A stretch of DNA of 28,905 bases from a virus. Positions within the stretch are counted from its first letter, which is position 1, and every line of letters starts with the position of its first letter. The notes beneath the pieces were generated by a model, which was given only the letters and a program-made list of their open reading frames with translations, was not told the DNA's origin and ran no database searches. The stretch covers positions 1 through 28,905 of IMG/VR virus record IMGVR_UViG_3300025097_000034; one strand, written 5' to 3'. Below are positions 1-6,644 of this stretch, one piece after another. The position numbers were made by a program, and so were the translations under genes.

Positions 1-14
1 TAATAACTGATGAC

Positions 15-34
15 GGGGCAGGGCAACTTGCCCC
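15..34 (+). terminator. GC-rich hairpin ahead of the first gene (possible terminator or processing site)
   Basis: GGGGCA (15-20) can pair with TGCCCC (29-34) around an 8-base loop. A competing shorter stem, 21-25 with 29-33, is also possible. The hairpin stands out in AT-rich DNA. The first bases of the window (TAA at 1-3) could be the stop of an upstream gene, so the hairpin would sit between that gene and the next. There is no downstream T run, so it is not a classic Rho-independent terminator. An RNA-processing or attenuation role is equally possible. Confidence 0.35.
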
Positions 35-57
35 CGATTCTTAACTAGGAGAAAGAT

Positions 58-375
58 ATGACATTAGCTGGATATCCTAAAACATATGACCATCCCAAAG
101 TTACAAGGTTAGTAGGAGATGGTACCCTTGATGGAGGAAGTTATATGCTAATTAAAGCTATGGGTAATGTCCCTAATGATTGGATAGAATATAGAGTAAG
201 GTATCCTAATAGTGTAGACCCTACTCAAGCATATTTAATACGTGTAGTTGTAGGTGGAACGCTACAGGGGCCTTTTAGCTATATTAAGCACAATGATGAA
301 GGCGATAATTCTGAAGAAGGTGGTGCTGGAACTGCCCAGGATGCCTATACATTAGTATATGAAGTGGAGGATTAA
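58..375 (+). CDS. Small hypothetical protein, probably structural (105 aa)
   Basis: I do not recognise a named family. The protein is mixed, with alternating hydrophobic residues suggesting beta strands and an acidic, Gly/Glu-rich stretch (about residues 80-92) near the C-terminus. The start is supported by an AGGAG site at 47-51, seven bases before the ATG. It is the first complete gene of a one-direction run of virion genes, and the next gene starts three bases after its stop. A small head protein (decoration or head completion) is an inference from position only. Confidence 0.75.
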   Translation: MTLAGYPKTYDHPKVTRLVGDGTLDGGSYMLIKAMGNVPNDWIEYRVRYPNSVDPTQAYLIRVVVGGTLQGPFSYIKHNDEGDNSEEGGAGTAQDAYTLVYEVED

Positions 376-378
376 AAT

Positions 379-669
379 ATGGCAATTGTAGATAAAACAT
401 TCAAAGTACCTTATGTAAGAATACACACTGGTTCAACTAGTTATACTGCTGTAACAGATGTAGTAATACATTCTATTCAAGTCACATCGGATAATGGTGA
501 TGATGATGCAACTATAACTATAACTCCACTTGGAGACTCTGCTGCAGCTGTTAAAGTTTCCTCAGGAGATACTATATATGGCCCTTTTACGGCCTATACA
601 ATTACCGCTGCTACTGATTCAGAAGTGGCAATAATTGCACATGAAAGAAGTCAAATAACAACTAATTAA
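379..669 (+). CDS. Small beta-rich hypothetical protein, probably virion (96 aa)
   Basis: No named family is recognised. The sequence is almost entirely short beta-strand-like segments rich in Thr, Ile and Val, with a run of aspartates near residues 40-44 and no predicted membrane segment or signal. This composition is typical of small phage decoration or tail-associated beta proteins. It starts three bases after the preceding stop, with GGAGG at 366-370 acting as ribosome-binding site inside the end of the upstream gene, so the two are probably co-translated. Function is inferred from context only. Confidence 0.75.
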   Translation: MAIVDKTFKVPYVRIHTGSTSYTAVTDVVIHSIQVTSDNGDDDATITITPLGDSAAAVKVSSGDTIYGPFTAYTITAATDSEVAIIAHERSQITTN

Positions 670-678
670 GGAGAAAAA

Positions 679-843
679 ATGGCAGTAGATAGAAAAAATC
701 TAAAACAACGTATAAGTATTGGCTTTGCCGGTTTAAGTAGGATGGGAAAAGGATTTAGCAAAGAAGGTCGTGGTGGTGGAGCTGCTGGTTTAGCTCCTCA
801 ACATGAAGCTGGTGCTGGTAGTGACCCTCGTAGAAGGCCTTAA
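679..843 (+). CDS. Microprotein, Gly/Arg-rich (54 aa)
   Basis: A 54-codon frame begins at ATG 679 just after an AAGGAG site at 668-673, and its stop overlaps the ATG of the next small gene (TAATG). The N-terminal half is basic (RKNLKQR, then GLSRMGKGF) and the middle is glycine/alanine-rich, ending in RRRP. No family is recognised. The good ribosome-binding site, the exact stop/start overlap and the filling of an otherwise empty 275-base gap between two larger genes argue that it is real. Basic, low-complexity composition would fit binding to DNA or to an acidic protein surface inside the particle, but this is speculation. Confidence 0.6.
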   Translation: MAVDRKNLKQRISIGFAGLSRMGKGFSKEGRGGGAAGLAPQHEAGAGSDPRRRP

Positions 844-944
844 TGTCGAAGACTGTTAATAGTACTAATATAGGTACTAAATGGCGTGGAGTAAAGCCGG
901 ATAACAGAAAAAAACGCAATGTTAAAGATAAAAAGGGAAAATAA
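843..944 (+). CDS. Lysine-rich micropeptide (33 aa)
   Basis: The ATG at 843 overlaps the TAA of the preceding microprotein (TAATG), and its own TAA (942-944) directly touches the ATG of the 612-residue protein at 945. The C-terminal half is strongly basic (RKKRNVKDKKGK). This perfect tiling suggests translational coupling along the chain. It has no recognisable family, and I cannot exclude that it is a leader or coupling peptide whose translation matters more than its product. Confidence 0.5.
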   Translation: MSKTVNSTNIGTKWRGVKPDNRKKRNVKDKKGK

Positions 945-2783
945 ATGGCGTGGACTGGTAACTTTAAAGACCAAATATCAGCTTTAACTAATGGCATTCC
1001 TGACGATACTGAAGCGAAGCAATGGTCACTTGATGGGTGCTATGATGTTGTAGAAAAGGCTATAAGAAAAAGCGGCGAAGATGAAATGTGGAAATTTCTT
1101 ATTTCATCTGGGGCTATTACAGCGGCTACTACTGATATAGACGAAACTCGAACTATTGCAGCAGTTTCTCGTGATGGAAAAATGGCCAATAAGGGTAAAA
1201 AAGTATTATCTAATAAATATAAAGATAATGCTTCTATTTACGAAGCTACTGTTAATCATCCCGTATGGTGGATTGAGAATAATTCCCTACATATATATCC
1301 TGCCCCTACTGGAGGTAATACTGCAGTTTATTATTATGTTCCAGAATTTGATTTTACAGGTTCTACTTGGGATACAGGAATTGCTGAAATCCCTAACTTT
1401 CCTTCTGAATATTATTATCATGCTATGCTTTATACAGCGGTGCAGGTATTACATTCTAAAATGACTCGACAAGTCATGCCTACTACAGTGGCATTTGTAC
1501 TATCAGCTCCTGAACCTCCTACTATTCCTCAAGAAGTAATAGGTATACCAGGTATTGCAACTATAGCTAAGGCTGATATTACGCAAAATGTTCCTGTATA
1601 TGTCGCTCAAACAATAGGACATAGTGTTTTAGGAAATTTGGCTTCTTTATCTTATGATGATTTAGCAACAATTCCAGCTGCTCCTGTTGTTCCTAGCTTA
1701 ACAGTTGTTGATTATACTCCAGTTACTGCTGAACAGATGGATATAGTAGGAGACTTGACTATTGCAGATGTTATTCCAACATCTAGTGTTCCTGCTATAG
1801 ATATTGACGATAGTGATGTAGACGCTAACTTTCCTACTATGGCTACTTTCGCTGTACCCATTGCTCCTGATACTTCTACAGAATTAGCTGCAATGAAAGC
1901 TTATATTGAGGATGAAGATACTGAATTATCAAAAGCAACGTCAGAAGAAATAAATGCTATTTTAAGTAAATATCCTCTTGAATTGCAAGAATTTAGTCAG
2001 AGAATGCAAGATGAAAAAGGTCAATTTGAAAAACAAAAGGTAATTTTTCAGCAAAAAGTTCAAGAAGCTATTGCTAATGCACAAAATAAAAATAATATTG
2101 CTTTGCAAAATATGCAAAAAGATATGGGTATAGCTTCTACTAATCTTTCTAAAAATATAGAAATTGCTAAAACTAATGTTGGAAATGAGCAGGCAAGAAA
2201 GCAATTAAATGCGCAGCAAAAACATCAAGCTTTATTACAAAATGCTACACAGGCTGTTGCTGAAACTAGCGCAAATAATGCATCATTAATGCAAGAGTTC
2301 CAACAGTCCTTGGCTTTATATAATGCTACAGTTGATAATCAAATTAAAGAATATCAACAAACTTTAGCAAAAAAGACACAATTATGGCAAGGAATTAATG
2401 CTGCGATAATGTCTGAGCATGCTGCAAGGGCAGGAGAAGAGTTAAAATCTTACAATGCTCAAGTTAAAAAATATGATGCTGATATTCAGGCTGTAATGGC
2501 GCATTTTCAGCAAGAGGTTACTAATGCTCAAAAATTTGGTGATAACATAATGCAGACTACAATTCAAAACTATACATTTGAATTAGATAGATGGCAAAAA
2601 TCATTAGCATTGTATAATGGCAAAGTACAAGCGCATGTACAAGAATATACTCAAAATTTACAAAAATTACAAGCCGAGGTTGGTATTGCTTCTACTGAAT
2701 ATCAATGGTTACAAGACCAATATAATAGATTAAGATTAGACTATGAAAAATTGTTTGGGTTTGAACCTCAAGCAGCTAAATAA
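945..2783 (+). CDS. Connector-like N-terminus fused to long coiled-coil virion protein (612 aa)
   Basis: Residues 1 to about 190 look like a phage head-tail connector/adaptor module. A helical start contains a DGCYDVVEKAI segment, then comes a strand region with SLHIYPAPTGG, then the FPSEYYYHAMLYTAVQVLH helix typical of this type of structural protein. A Pro/Thr/Val-rich linker follows (about 190-310), then nearly 300 residues of Gln/Ala/Lys-rich helix with heptad-like spacing and many Asn-Ala repeats, which I read as a long coiled coil. Cysteine is nearly absent. A shorter connector-like protein lies two genes downstream (3280-3951), so the two may contact the same ring or one may be a paralogue extended by a stalk. 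Virion role is likely; exact location (neck, core or appendage) is inferred. Confidence 0.75.
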   Translation: MAWTGNFKDQISALTNGIPDDTEAKQWSLDGCYDVVEKAIRKSGEDEMWKFLISSGAITAATTDIDETRTIAAVSRDGKMANKGKKVLSNKYKDNASIYEATVNHPVWWIENNSLHIYPAPTGGNTAVYYYVPEFDFTGSTWDTGIAEIPNFPSEYYYHAMLYTAVQVLHSKMTRQVMPTTVAFVLSAPEPPTIPQEVIGIPGIATIAKADITQNVPVYVAQTIGHSVLGNLASLSYDDLATIPAAPVVPSLTVVDYTPVTAEQMDIVGDLTIADVIPTSSVPAIDIDDSDVDANFPTMATFAVPIAPDTSTELAAMKAYIEDEDTELSKATSEEINAILSKYPLELQEFSQRMQDEKGQFEKQKVIFQQKVQEAIANAQNKNNIALQNMQKDMGIASTNLSKNIEIAKTNVGNEQARKQLNAQQKHQALLQNATQAVAETSANNASLMQEFQQSLALYNATVDNQIKEYQQTLAKKTQLWQGINAAIMSEHAARAGEELKSYNAQVKKYDADIQAVMAHFQQEVTNAQKFGDNIMQTTIQNYTFELDRWQKSLALYNGKVQAHVQEYTQNLQKLQAEVGIASTEYQWLQDQYNRLRLDYEKLFGFEPQAAK

Positions 2784-2794
2784 GGAGATAGAAA

Positions 2795-3277
2795 ATGGCA
2801 GCATACAATAAACCAAGTTTTGCGGTATCAGTTACTCCCAAAGTGCAGTTGGCAGAATCAGCAGGGAATAATCAGGTAATGGAGTTAATACATGAAGATG
2901 TAAGGAGAAGTGTAGGCGGGAGTGGAGATTTTGCTGTGCTCGCGAATAATACTGTATCAGGAGGTTGGACTGATGGCGTTAATGTTCCTGTTACATCTAC
3001 TGCTTCAGTAGTGGCTTTTACAACTTCAACAGATTTGGTATGTATTAAACATACGGGATTTTTATTTAATACAACTAATGCTTGTGTAGCCGCCGATACA
3101 GTGCAAATTAAAATAGACGCTTCAGCAACATCCGATGTAAGTGACGATACAGTTATTTTAGCTGAACTACTGCCTGGAGAAGCTATTGTATTACCTCGAC
3201 CAGGGTCTACTTATGGGCTTGTCCTTGCTTCTGGTAGTGCGGCTGTCGGTGTAGAAATAACCATTCTTGGAACTTAG
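2795..3277 (+). CDS. Beta-rich virion-like protein (160 aa)
   Basis: An AAGGAG site at 2782-2787 precedes the ATG. The protein is rich in Ala, Val, Thr and Ser with alternating hydrophobic residues and frequent Gly turns, ending in a strand with a VGVEITILGT tail. There is no membrane segment and no enzyme motif. It lies between two connector-like genes with a two-base gap to the next, so a small head-completion, decoration or tail-joint protein is the natural reading. No specific family is recognised. Confidence 0.75.
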   Translation: MAAYNKPSFAVSVTPKVQLAESAGNNQVMELIHEDVRRSVGGSGDFAVLANNTVSGGWTDGVNVPVTSTASVVAFTTSTDLVCIKHTGFLFNTTNACVAADTVQIKIDASATSDVSDDTVILAELLPGEAIVLPRPGSTYGLVLASGSAAVGVEITILGT

Positions 3278-3279
3278 AT

Positions 3280-3951
3280 ATGCTCCAAAGTGTAATGATA
3301 GAACTTGTCCAACAACATTTCCCTCTTGTAGGTGAAAAGGAGTTGCGCTCATTATTTAATAGCGCTCAGGATGATTTTTGTTCTCAAACAGAAATAATTA
3401 AAGATACATTTACTCAAAATTCTGTTGCTGGTCAAAGATATTATACTTTAGACCCTCTTATTATTAAGGTTACTTCTGTGCAGATTAATGATGTTGAAAT
3501 ACCTCGACTCATAGGCAGTCCTATTATAGATGATGATGAATTTGACGACGCTACAGGATTAACGGCTGCAACTGCTTCCTCAAATGACCGTTATTGGTTT
3601 ATTGATACTGGTAGATTAGGTCTCGTAGAAAAAGGTACGCTTACTAGAGATGGCAAAACCAGCAAGTATCAATCTATATCTGAAATAAAAGAATTGCGAC
3701 TATTTACTATCGCCAGAGGGACAGACTTTACTATAGACTTGACAGAAGAATCAAGACTTCCTTCAGAGTTTCAAATGGCTTTAGTTTATAAAACCTTATC
3801 AGACAGCTATTTAAAGGCTGGAGATACATTAAATCCTCAGGCTTCTCAGCTATTTGATATGAAATATACAAAATTAGTTAAAGATGCAAAAAAACAAGCA
3901 CGTAGCAATAATATAGGGGGAGCAGCAATAATAGCTCCTACAGATTTTTAA
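3280..3951 (+). CDS. Head-tail connector/adaptor-like protein (223 aa)
   Basis: The layout is helix (residues 1-45, LVQQHFPLVGEKELRSLFN), strand-rich core with an AGQRYYTLDPLIIKVTSVQI segment, and a C-terminal helical stretch beginning LPSEFQMALVYKTLSDSYLKAG. This order resembles phage adaptor/connector proteins that sit under the portal, and it parallels the N-terminal domain of the 612 aa protein upstream. The start follows the upstream stop by two bases without a strong ribosome-binding site, so translation probably depends on coupling. A second in-frame ATG lies at 3295. The stop overlaps the next ATG (TAATG at 3949-3953). Family assignment is by general pattern, not by a diagnostic motif. 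Confidence 0.7.
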   Translation: MLQSVMIELVQQHFPLVGEKELRSLFNSAQDDFCSQTEIIKDTFTQNSVAGQRYYTLDPLIIKVTSVQINDVEIPRLIGSPIIDDDEFDDATGLTAATASSNDRYWFIDTGRLGLVEKGTLTRDGKTSKYQSISEIKELRLFTIARGTDFTIDLTEESRLPSEFQMALVYKTLSDSYLKAGDTLNPQASQLFDMKYTKLVKDAKKQARSNNIGGAAIIAPTDF

Positions 3952-5027
3952 TGGCATGGGTTAGAGAATCAGCTAATGCTGAAGGAATGACTATTGAAAC
4001 GAAGAGTCCTACAGGATGGCAGAGAACTGGTCATTTTGGATGGGTTATAACTTCCGATGAATCTGGTACTACTGGAGAAAATTCCTTCACAATTACTTTT
4101 ACTTTTGACGAATCAGTTGCTGATTTTGATTTAAGTGATTGCTTTACTTCTAACTGTGTTTTAAGCAGTTTAGCAGGTTCTGGCAAGGTTTATACTGCAA
4201 CCTGTACACCATCTTCTCTTGGAAAGGTAGACGTAGCTGTTTTATATGGTTTAGTTACTGATATTTATGGTAATAAGAATAGCACAGGAGTACCATTTAC
4301 TATAACTAGAATATTTGGTAATAACTATTCACTTCTATTGGATGGAACTAACTATGTTAATTTGTCAGTAGATTTTGGTGTATGGGGAGATGATACAGTT
4401 AGTTTTACACTTTCAGCGTGGCTTAAATCTACTACTGATTCAGCAATGCACATAATTTCTACTCATTCTGATGATGATGCTATAAGAATGCAGTTCTCAT
4501 ATAGCTCTTCCCTTAATAGGTTAACCCTATATATGTTAGAAGGTGGTAATAGTGCAACTGTAAAAAATGGCGTTAATCCCACTGATGGAGATTGGCATCA
4601 TGCTGTGGTAGTTGTTACAAGAGCATCAACAGATACAGCTCAATGGTATATAGATGGTTCTACATCAACTGGTAATTCTACTGATATTTCTGCTATTACA
4701 GGAGATTTATCTGGAGGTGACCTAACAACGAAATTAGGGGCAGCTGGTAAATCGGGTGGTTATTGGAATGGAAATCTAACAGATATAGCAATGTGGAATA
4801 CTGCATTAACAGCAGATGATGTAAGTAAAATTTACAATAGTGGAGTACCAACAGATTTAACAAGTGCTGATTCTTATGATTCTGGAGATTTAACTGGCAA
4901 TCTGAGAGGATACTGGCCATTTGAGGAAGGTAGTGGAATTTTAATTAGCGATAGTTCATCAAGTAATGAAACAGGTACACTAATAAACCCCGCTGGTACT
5001 ACATGGAGCACGGATGTTCCAAGTTAA
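3951..5027 (+). CDS. Adhesion protein with bacterial Ig-like domain and LamG/concanavalin-like domain (358 aa)
   Basis: After a short N-terminal region (FGWVITSD), residues about 35-115 match a bacterial Ig-like domain of the Big_12 kind: FTITFTFDESVADFDLSDC, then YTATCTPSSLGKVDVAV, then DIYGNKN. Residues about 122-350 match a LamG/jelly-roll fold (LamG_3-like): YSLLLDGTNYVNL, FTLSAWLKS, DGDWHHAVVVVTR, WYIDGS, GNLTDIAMWNTALTADDV and LRGYWPFEEGSG. Such domains usually bind carbohydrate, so this is likely a decoration or receptor-contact protein on head or tail. The ATG overlaps the upstream TAA, so expression is coupled to the connector gene. Domain calls are confident; the ligand is unknown. 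Confidence 0.85.
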   Translation: MAWVRESANAEGMTIETKSPTGWQRTGHFGWVITSDESGTTGENSFTITFTFDESVADFDLSDCFTSNCVLSSLAGSGKVYTATCTPSSLGKVDVAVLYGLVTDIYGNKNSTGVPFTITRIFGNNYSLLLDGTNYVNLSVDFGVWGDDTVSFTLSAWLKSTTDSAMHIISTHSDDDAIRMQFSYSSSLNRLTLYMLEGGNSATVKNGVNPTDGDWHHAVVVVTRASTDTAQWYIDGSTSTGNSTDISAITGDLSGGDLTTKLGAAGKSGGYWNGNLTDIAMWNTALTADDVSKIYNSGVPTDLTSADSYDSGDLTGNLRGYWPFEEGSGILISDSSSSNETGTLINPAGTTWSTDVPS

Positions 5028-5038
5028 GGATATAAATA

Positions 5039-5107
5039 ATGCCTAATTTTGGCACTAAATCAAGAGAAAGACTTGAAACCTGTCACCAACTTAGGGAAAT
5101 GAAATAA
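5039..5107 (+). pseudogene. 22-codon stub matching the N-terminus of an M15-family endolysin (D-Ala-D-Ala / L-Ala-D-Glu peptidase)
   Basis: After a clear site (AAGGA at 5026-5030), ATG 5039 opens a frame of only 22 codons. Its product contains FGTKSRERLETCH, which matches the usual beginning of phage peptidase M15 endolysins (F-G-x-x-S-x-x-x-L-x-x-C-H-P-D-L). Those enzymes then continue for more than 100 residues with the zinc-binding His/Asp motifs. Here the frame continues QLREMK and stops, and the stop overlaps the start of a holin-like gene. I found no continuation of the peptidase within the following genes. It therefore looks like the remnant of a deleted endolysin, although a retained short peptide is possible because the ribosome-binding site and start/stop overlap are intact. 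Confidence 0.5.
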
Positions 5108-5253
5108 TGGAAGATACATTAAAGACAGCGGCAATAGGGGTAGGAGGGTCTTTATTTGGGTGGCTTGAAATAGCTGGTCCAGTGATTAGTGCATTTGGAG
5201 CACTAGCAACATTAATTTATATGATAATTAAAATATATAAGGAGGTTAAATAA
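5107..5253 (+). CDS. Small holin-like membrane protein (48 aa)
   Basis: A 48-codon frame starts at ATG 5107, overlapping the stop of the M15 stub. It has a short polar N-terminus (MEDTLKTAA), a hydrophobic Gly/Ala-rich segment from about residue 11 to 42 that could form one long or two short membrane helices (GWLEIAGPVIS, then FGALATLIYMIIK), and a basic tail (KIYKEVK). Size, charge layout and position next to an endolysin remnant fit a small holin that permeabilises the inner membrane at lysis. AAGGAGG at 5239-5245, inside its end, is the ribosome-binding site for the next gene, whose ATG overlaps its TAA. Confidence 0.6.
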   Translation: MEDTLKTAAIGVGGSLFGWLEIAGPVISAFGALATLIYMIIKIYKEVK

Positions 5254-5408
5254 TGCCGGCAATAATAGCGTTTATAACAAAAACGTTTCTGACTGAAGCA
5301 ATGTTAAAAAAAGTAGTAATTGTTTTAGGAGATTATTTGGTTAATAGTTCAAAGAATAAACTTGATGATAAATTATGGGCTCAAGTAAAGAAAATTCTAG
5401 TAAAATAG
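5253..5408 (+). CDS. Small conserved-looking phage protein (51 aa)
   Basis: The frame begins at ATG 5253, overlapping the holin-like stop, with AAGGAGG eight bases upstream. It has a hydrophobic N-terminal half (AIIAFITKTFL, then KKVVIVLGDYLV) and a polar end with NKLDDKLWAQVKKIL. Short phage proteins with a similar N-x-L-D-D-K-L ending often accompany holins, which I state from memory as a resemblance. It could be a membrane-associated lysis accessory such as an antiholin, but no function is demonstrated. The next gene starts inside it at 5375. Confidence 0.55.
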   Translation: MPAIIAFITKTFLTEAMLKKVVIVLGDYLVNSSKNKLDDKLWAQVKKILVK

Positions 5409-5731
5409 TTGGAGAGAAGATAGCTACTGTGTTTGGTTTATGGTCTTTAATTGATAATCCTCATGAGTTATTAGAGAAAATAGGACTCTCCAGTAATAGG
5501 GTTTATCACCAAATTCCATCAAAGTGCTATATTTGTAAACATGATGAGTTTAGCAACTTATCACTTATAGGAGTATATAGGAAGCCGATATTCTACGAAT
5601 GCGATAAATGCGGAGCATTACATTTGCGTTACTGTCAAGATTGGCTAGAGGCTAAATTTGCAAATCTGCAGGATGTTTATATAAATCCTTTGGATTGGGA
5701 TAAAGAGCCTCCTCCTGAAGAATATAATTAG
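5375..5731 (+). CDS. Zinc-ribbon-like protein (118 aa)
   Basis: Two CxxC pairs, C51-x2-C54 (KCYICKHDEF) and C76-x2-C79 (ECDKCGALHLRYC, with C87 a further cysteine), are spaced as in a zinc ribbon and probably bind one zinc ion. The rest has no recognised fold. The ATG at 5375 overlaps the preceding gene by 34 bases and has no obvious ribosome-binding site. An alternative is GTG 5429, downstream of a GGAGAG at 5411-5416, which would give a 100-residue protein keeping all cysteines. The zinc ribbon could contact nucleic acid or protein. Its place in the lysis/tail cluster gives no clear clue. Confidence 0.7.
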   Translation: MGSSKENSSKIVGEKIATVFGLWSLIDNPHELLEKIGLSSNRVYHQIPSKCYICKHDEFSNLSLIGVYRKPIFYECDKCGALHLRYCQDWLEAKFANLQDVYINPLDWDKEPPPEEYN

Positions 5732-5738
5732 GAGTCAT

Positions 5739-6515
5739 ATGACTAATGAAAAAGGGATATTACAAAGATATATCGTTACTCCCGACAAGCATGCTCCATT
5801 GCACGACAAGAAAGCAATCTCTGTCGTTAAACAGGCAATAGAAGTCCTAAAACCAGATGGGTATATTGACCTAGGAGATTTTTCAGAGTGGGACTCAGTC
5901 TCACACTGGCAATGGAAAAATAAGAAAAAACCGCCTTTAGAGTATCTGGTTCCTGCGATAGACGCAGATATAAAGGCAACAAATAAGCTTTTTGACGAAA
6001 TTGATGATAGTTTAGATAAGGCTAATGTAAAAGATAGGCGTTTTTGCATGGGAAATCATGAAGAATGGCTAACAGCTTTTGGAGAGGCACATCCTTATTT
6101 ACCTGACTATACATTTGAAGATTTAAGTGGAGTTATTGAAAGGGGATACACATTGTATCCTTCTGGAGAATACTTTAATATAGGAAAGTTACACTTTTAT
6201 CATGGACATCATTTTGGGGGACAGTATCATACTGCAAACCATTTAAGAAAACTTGGTGTTTCAATTATGTATGGCCATTATCATTCAATGCAAATGATGG
6301 GAAGTACAGGTCTAATAGGGCCAATAGAGGCATGGTGTATCGGATGTTTGAAGGACATGTCTAATGAAAAAAATAAATGGCTAAAAGGACGTCCTCATCA
6401 ATGGGTCCATTCTTTTGCTATCGTTGATTTTTATAAAGGAGGCAACTTTGCAGTTACTCCTGTCAAGATAGTAAATGGAAAGGCAACATTATGGGGATAT
6501 ACGTTGAGGGGATAG
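5739..6515 (+). CDS. Calcineurin-like metallophosphoesterase (258 aa)
   Basis: The metallophosphoesterase motif set is present in order: D16-x-H18 (PDKHAPLHD), G46-D47 (DLGDFSEWD), G105-N-H-E108 (MGNHEEW), H155 with GHH 156-158 (FYHGHHFGG), and G179-H-Y-H182 (YGHYHSM). All ligands for a two-metal centre appear intact, so a phosphomono- or diesterase activity is expected. Substrate cannot be read from sequence; phage members of this superfamily include nucleases, protein phosphatases and nucleotide hydrolases. TAGGAG at 5730-5735 supports the start. Its location between lysis-type and tail genes, away from any replication module, is unusual for a nucleic-acid enzyme and could mean a virion-linked or late role. 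Confidence 0.9.
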   Translation: MTNEKGILQRYIVTPDKHAPLHDKKAISVVKQAIEVLKPDGYIDLGDFSEWDSVSHWQWKNKKKPPLEYLVPAIDADIKATNKLFDEIDDSLDKANVKDRRFCMGNHEEWLTAFGEAHPYLPDYTFEDLSGVIERGYTLYPSGEYFNIGKLHFYHGHHFGGQYHTANHLRKLGVSIMYGHYHSMQMMGSTGLIGPIEAWCIGCLKDMSNEKNKWLKGRPHQWVHSFAIVDFYKGGNFAVTPVKIVNGKATLWGYTLRG

Positions 6516-6518
6516 AAA

Positions 6519-6644
6519 ATGTCTACATATTCATATGCATCATCATTATTGGACAAACATGGGAATATATTGAAAACAATCATATGGACAACTACGCATG
6601 TCCAGCCTACTGCCAAGTGGACCACAACCACGACATGGAAGTAA
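6519..6644 (+). CDS. Thr/Trp-rich micropeptide (41 aa)
   Basis: ATG 6519 lies three bases after the metallophosphoesterase stop, and the frame ends at TAA 6642-6644, directly touching the GTG of the next gene. The C-terminal half is rich in Thr and Trp (IIWTTTHVQP, then KWTTTTTWK). No family is recognised. An overlapping longer frame from 6491 exists, but it starts inside the metallophosphoesterase and runs through the next gene out of frame, so the tiled pair 6519-6644 and 6645-6902 is the more natural reading. Confidence 0.5.
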   Translation: MSTYSYASSLLDKHGNILKTIIWTTTHVQPTAKWTTTTTWK

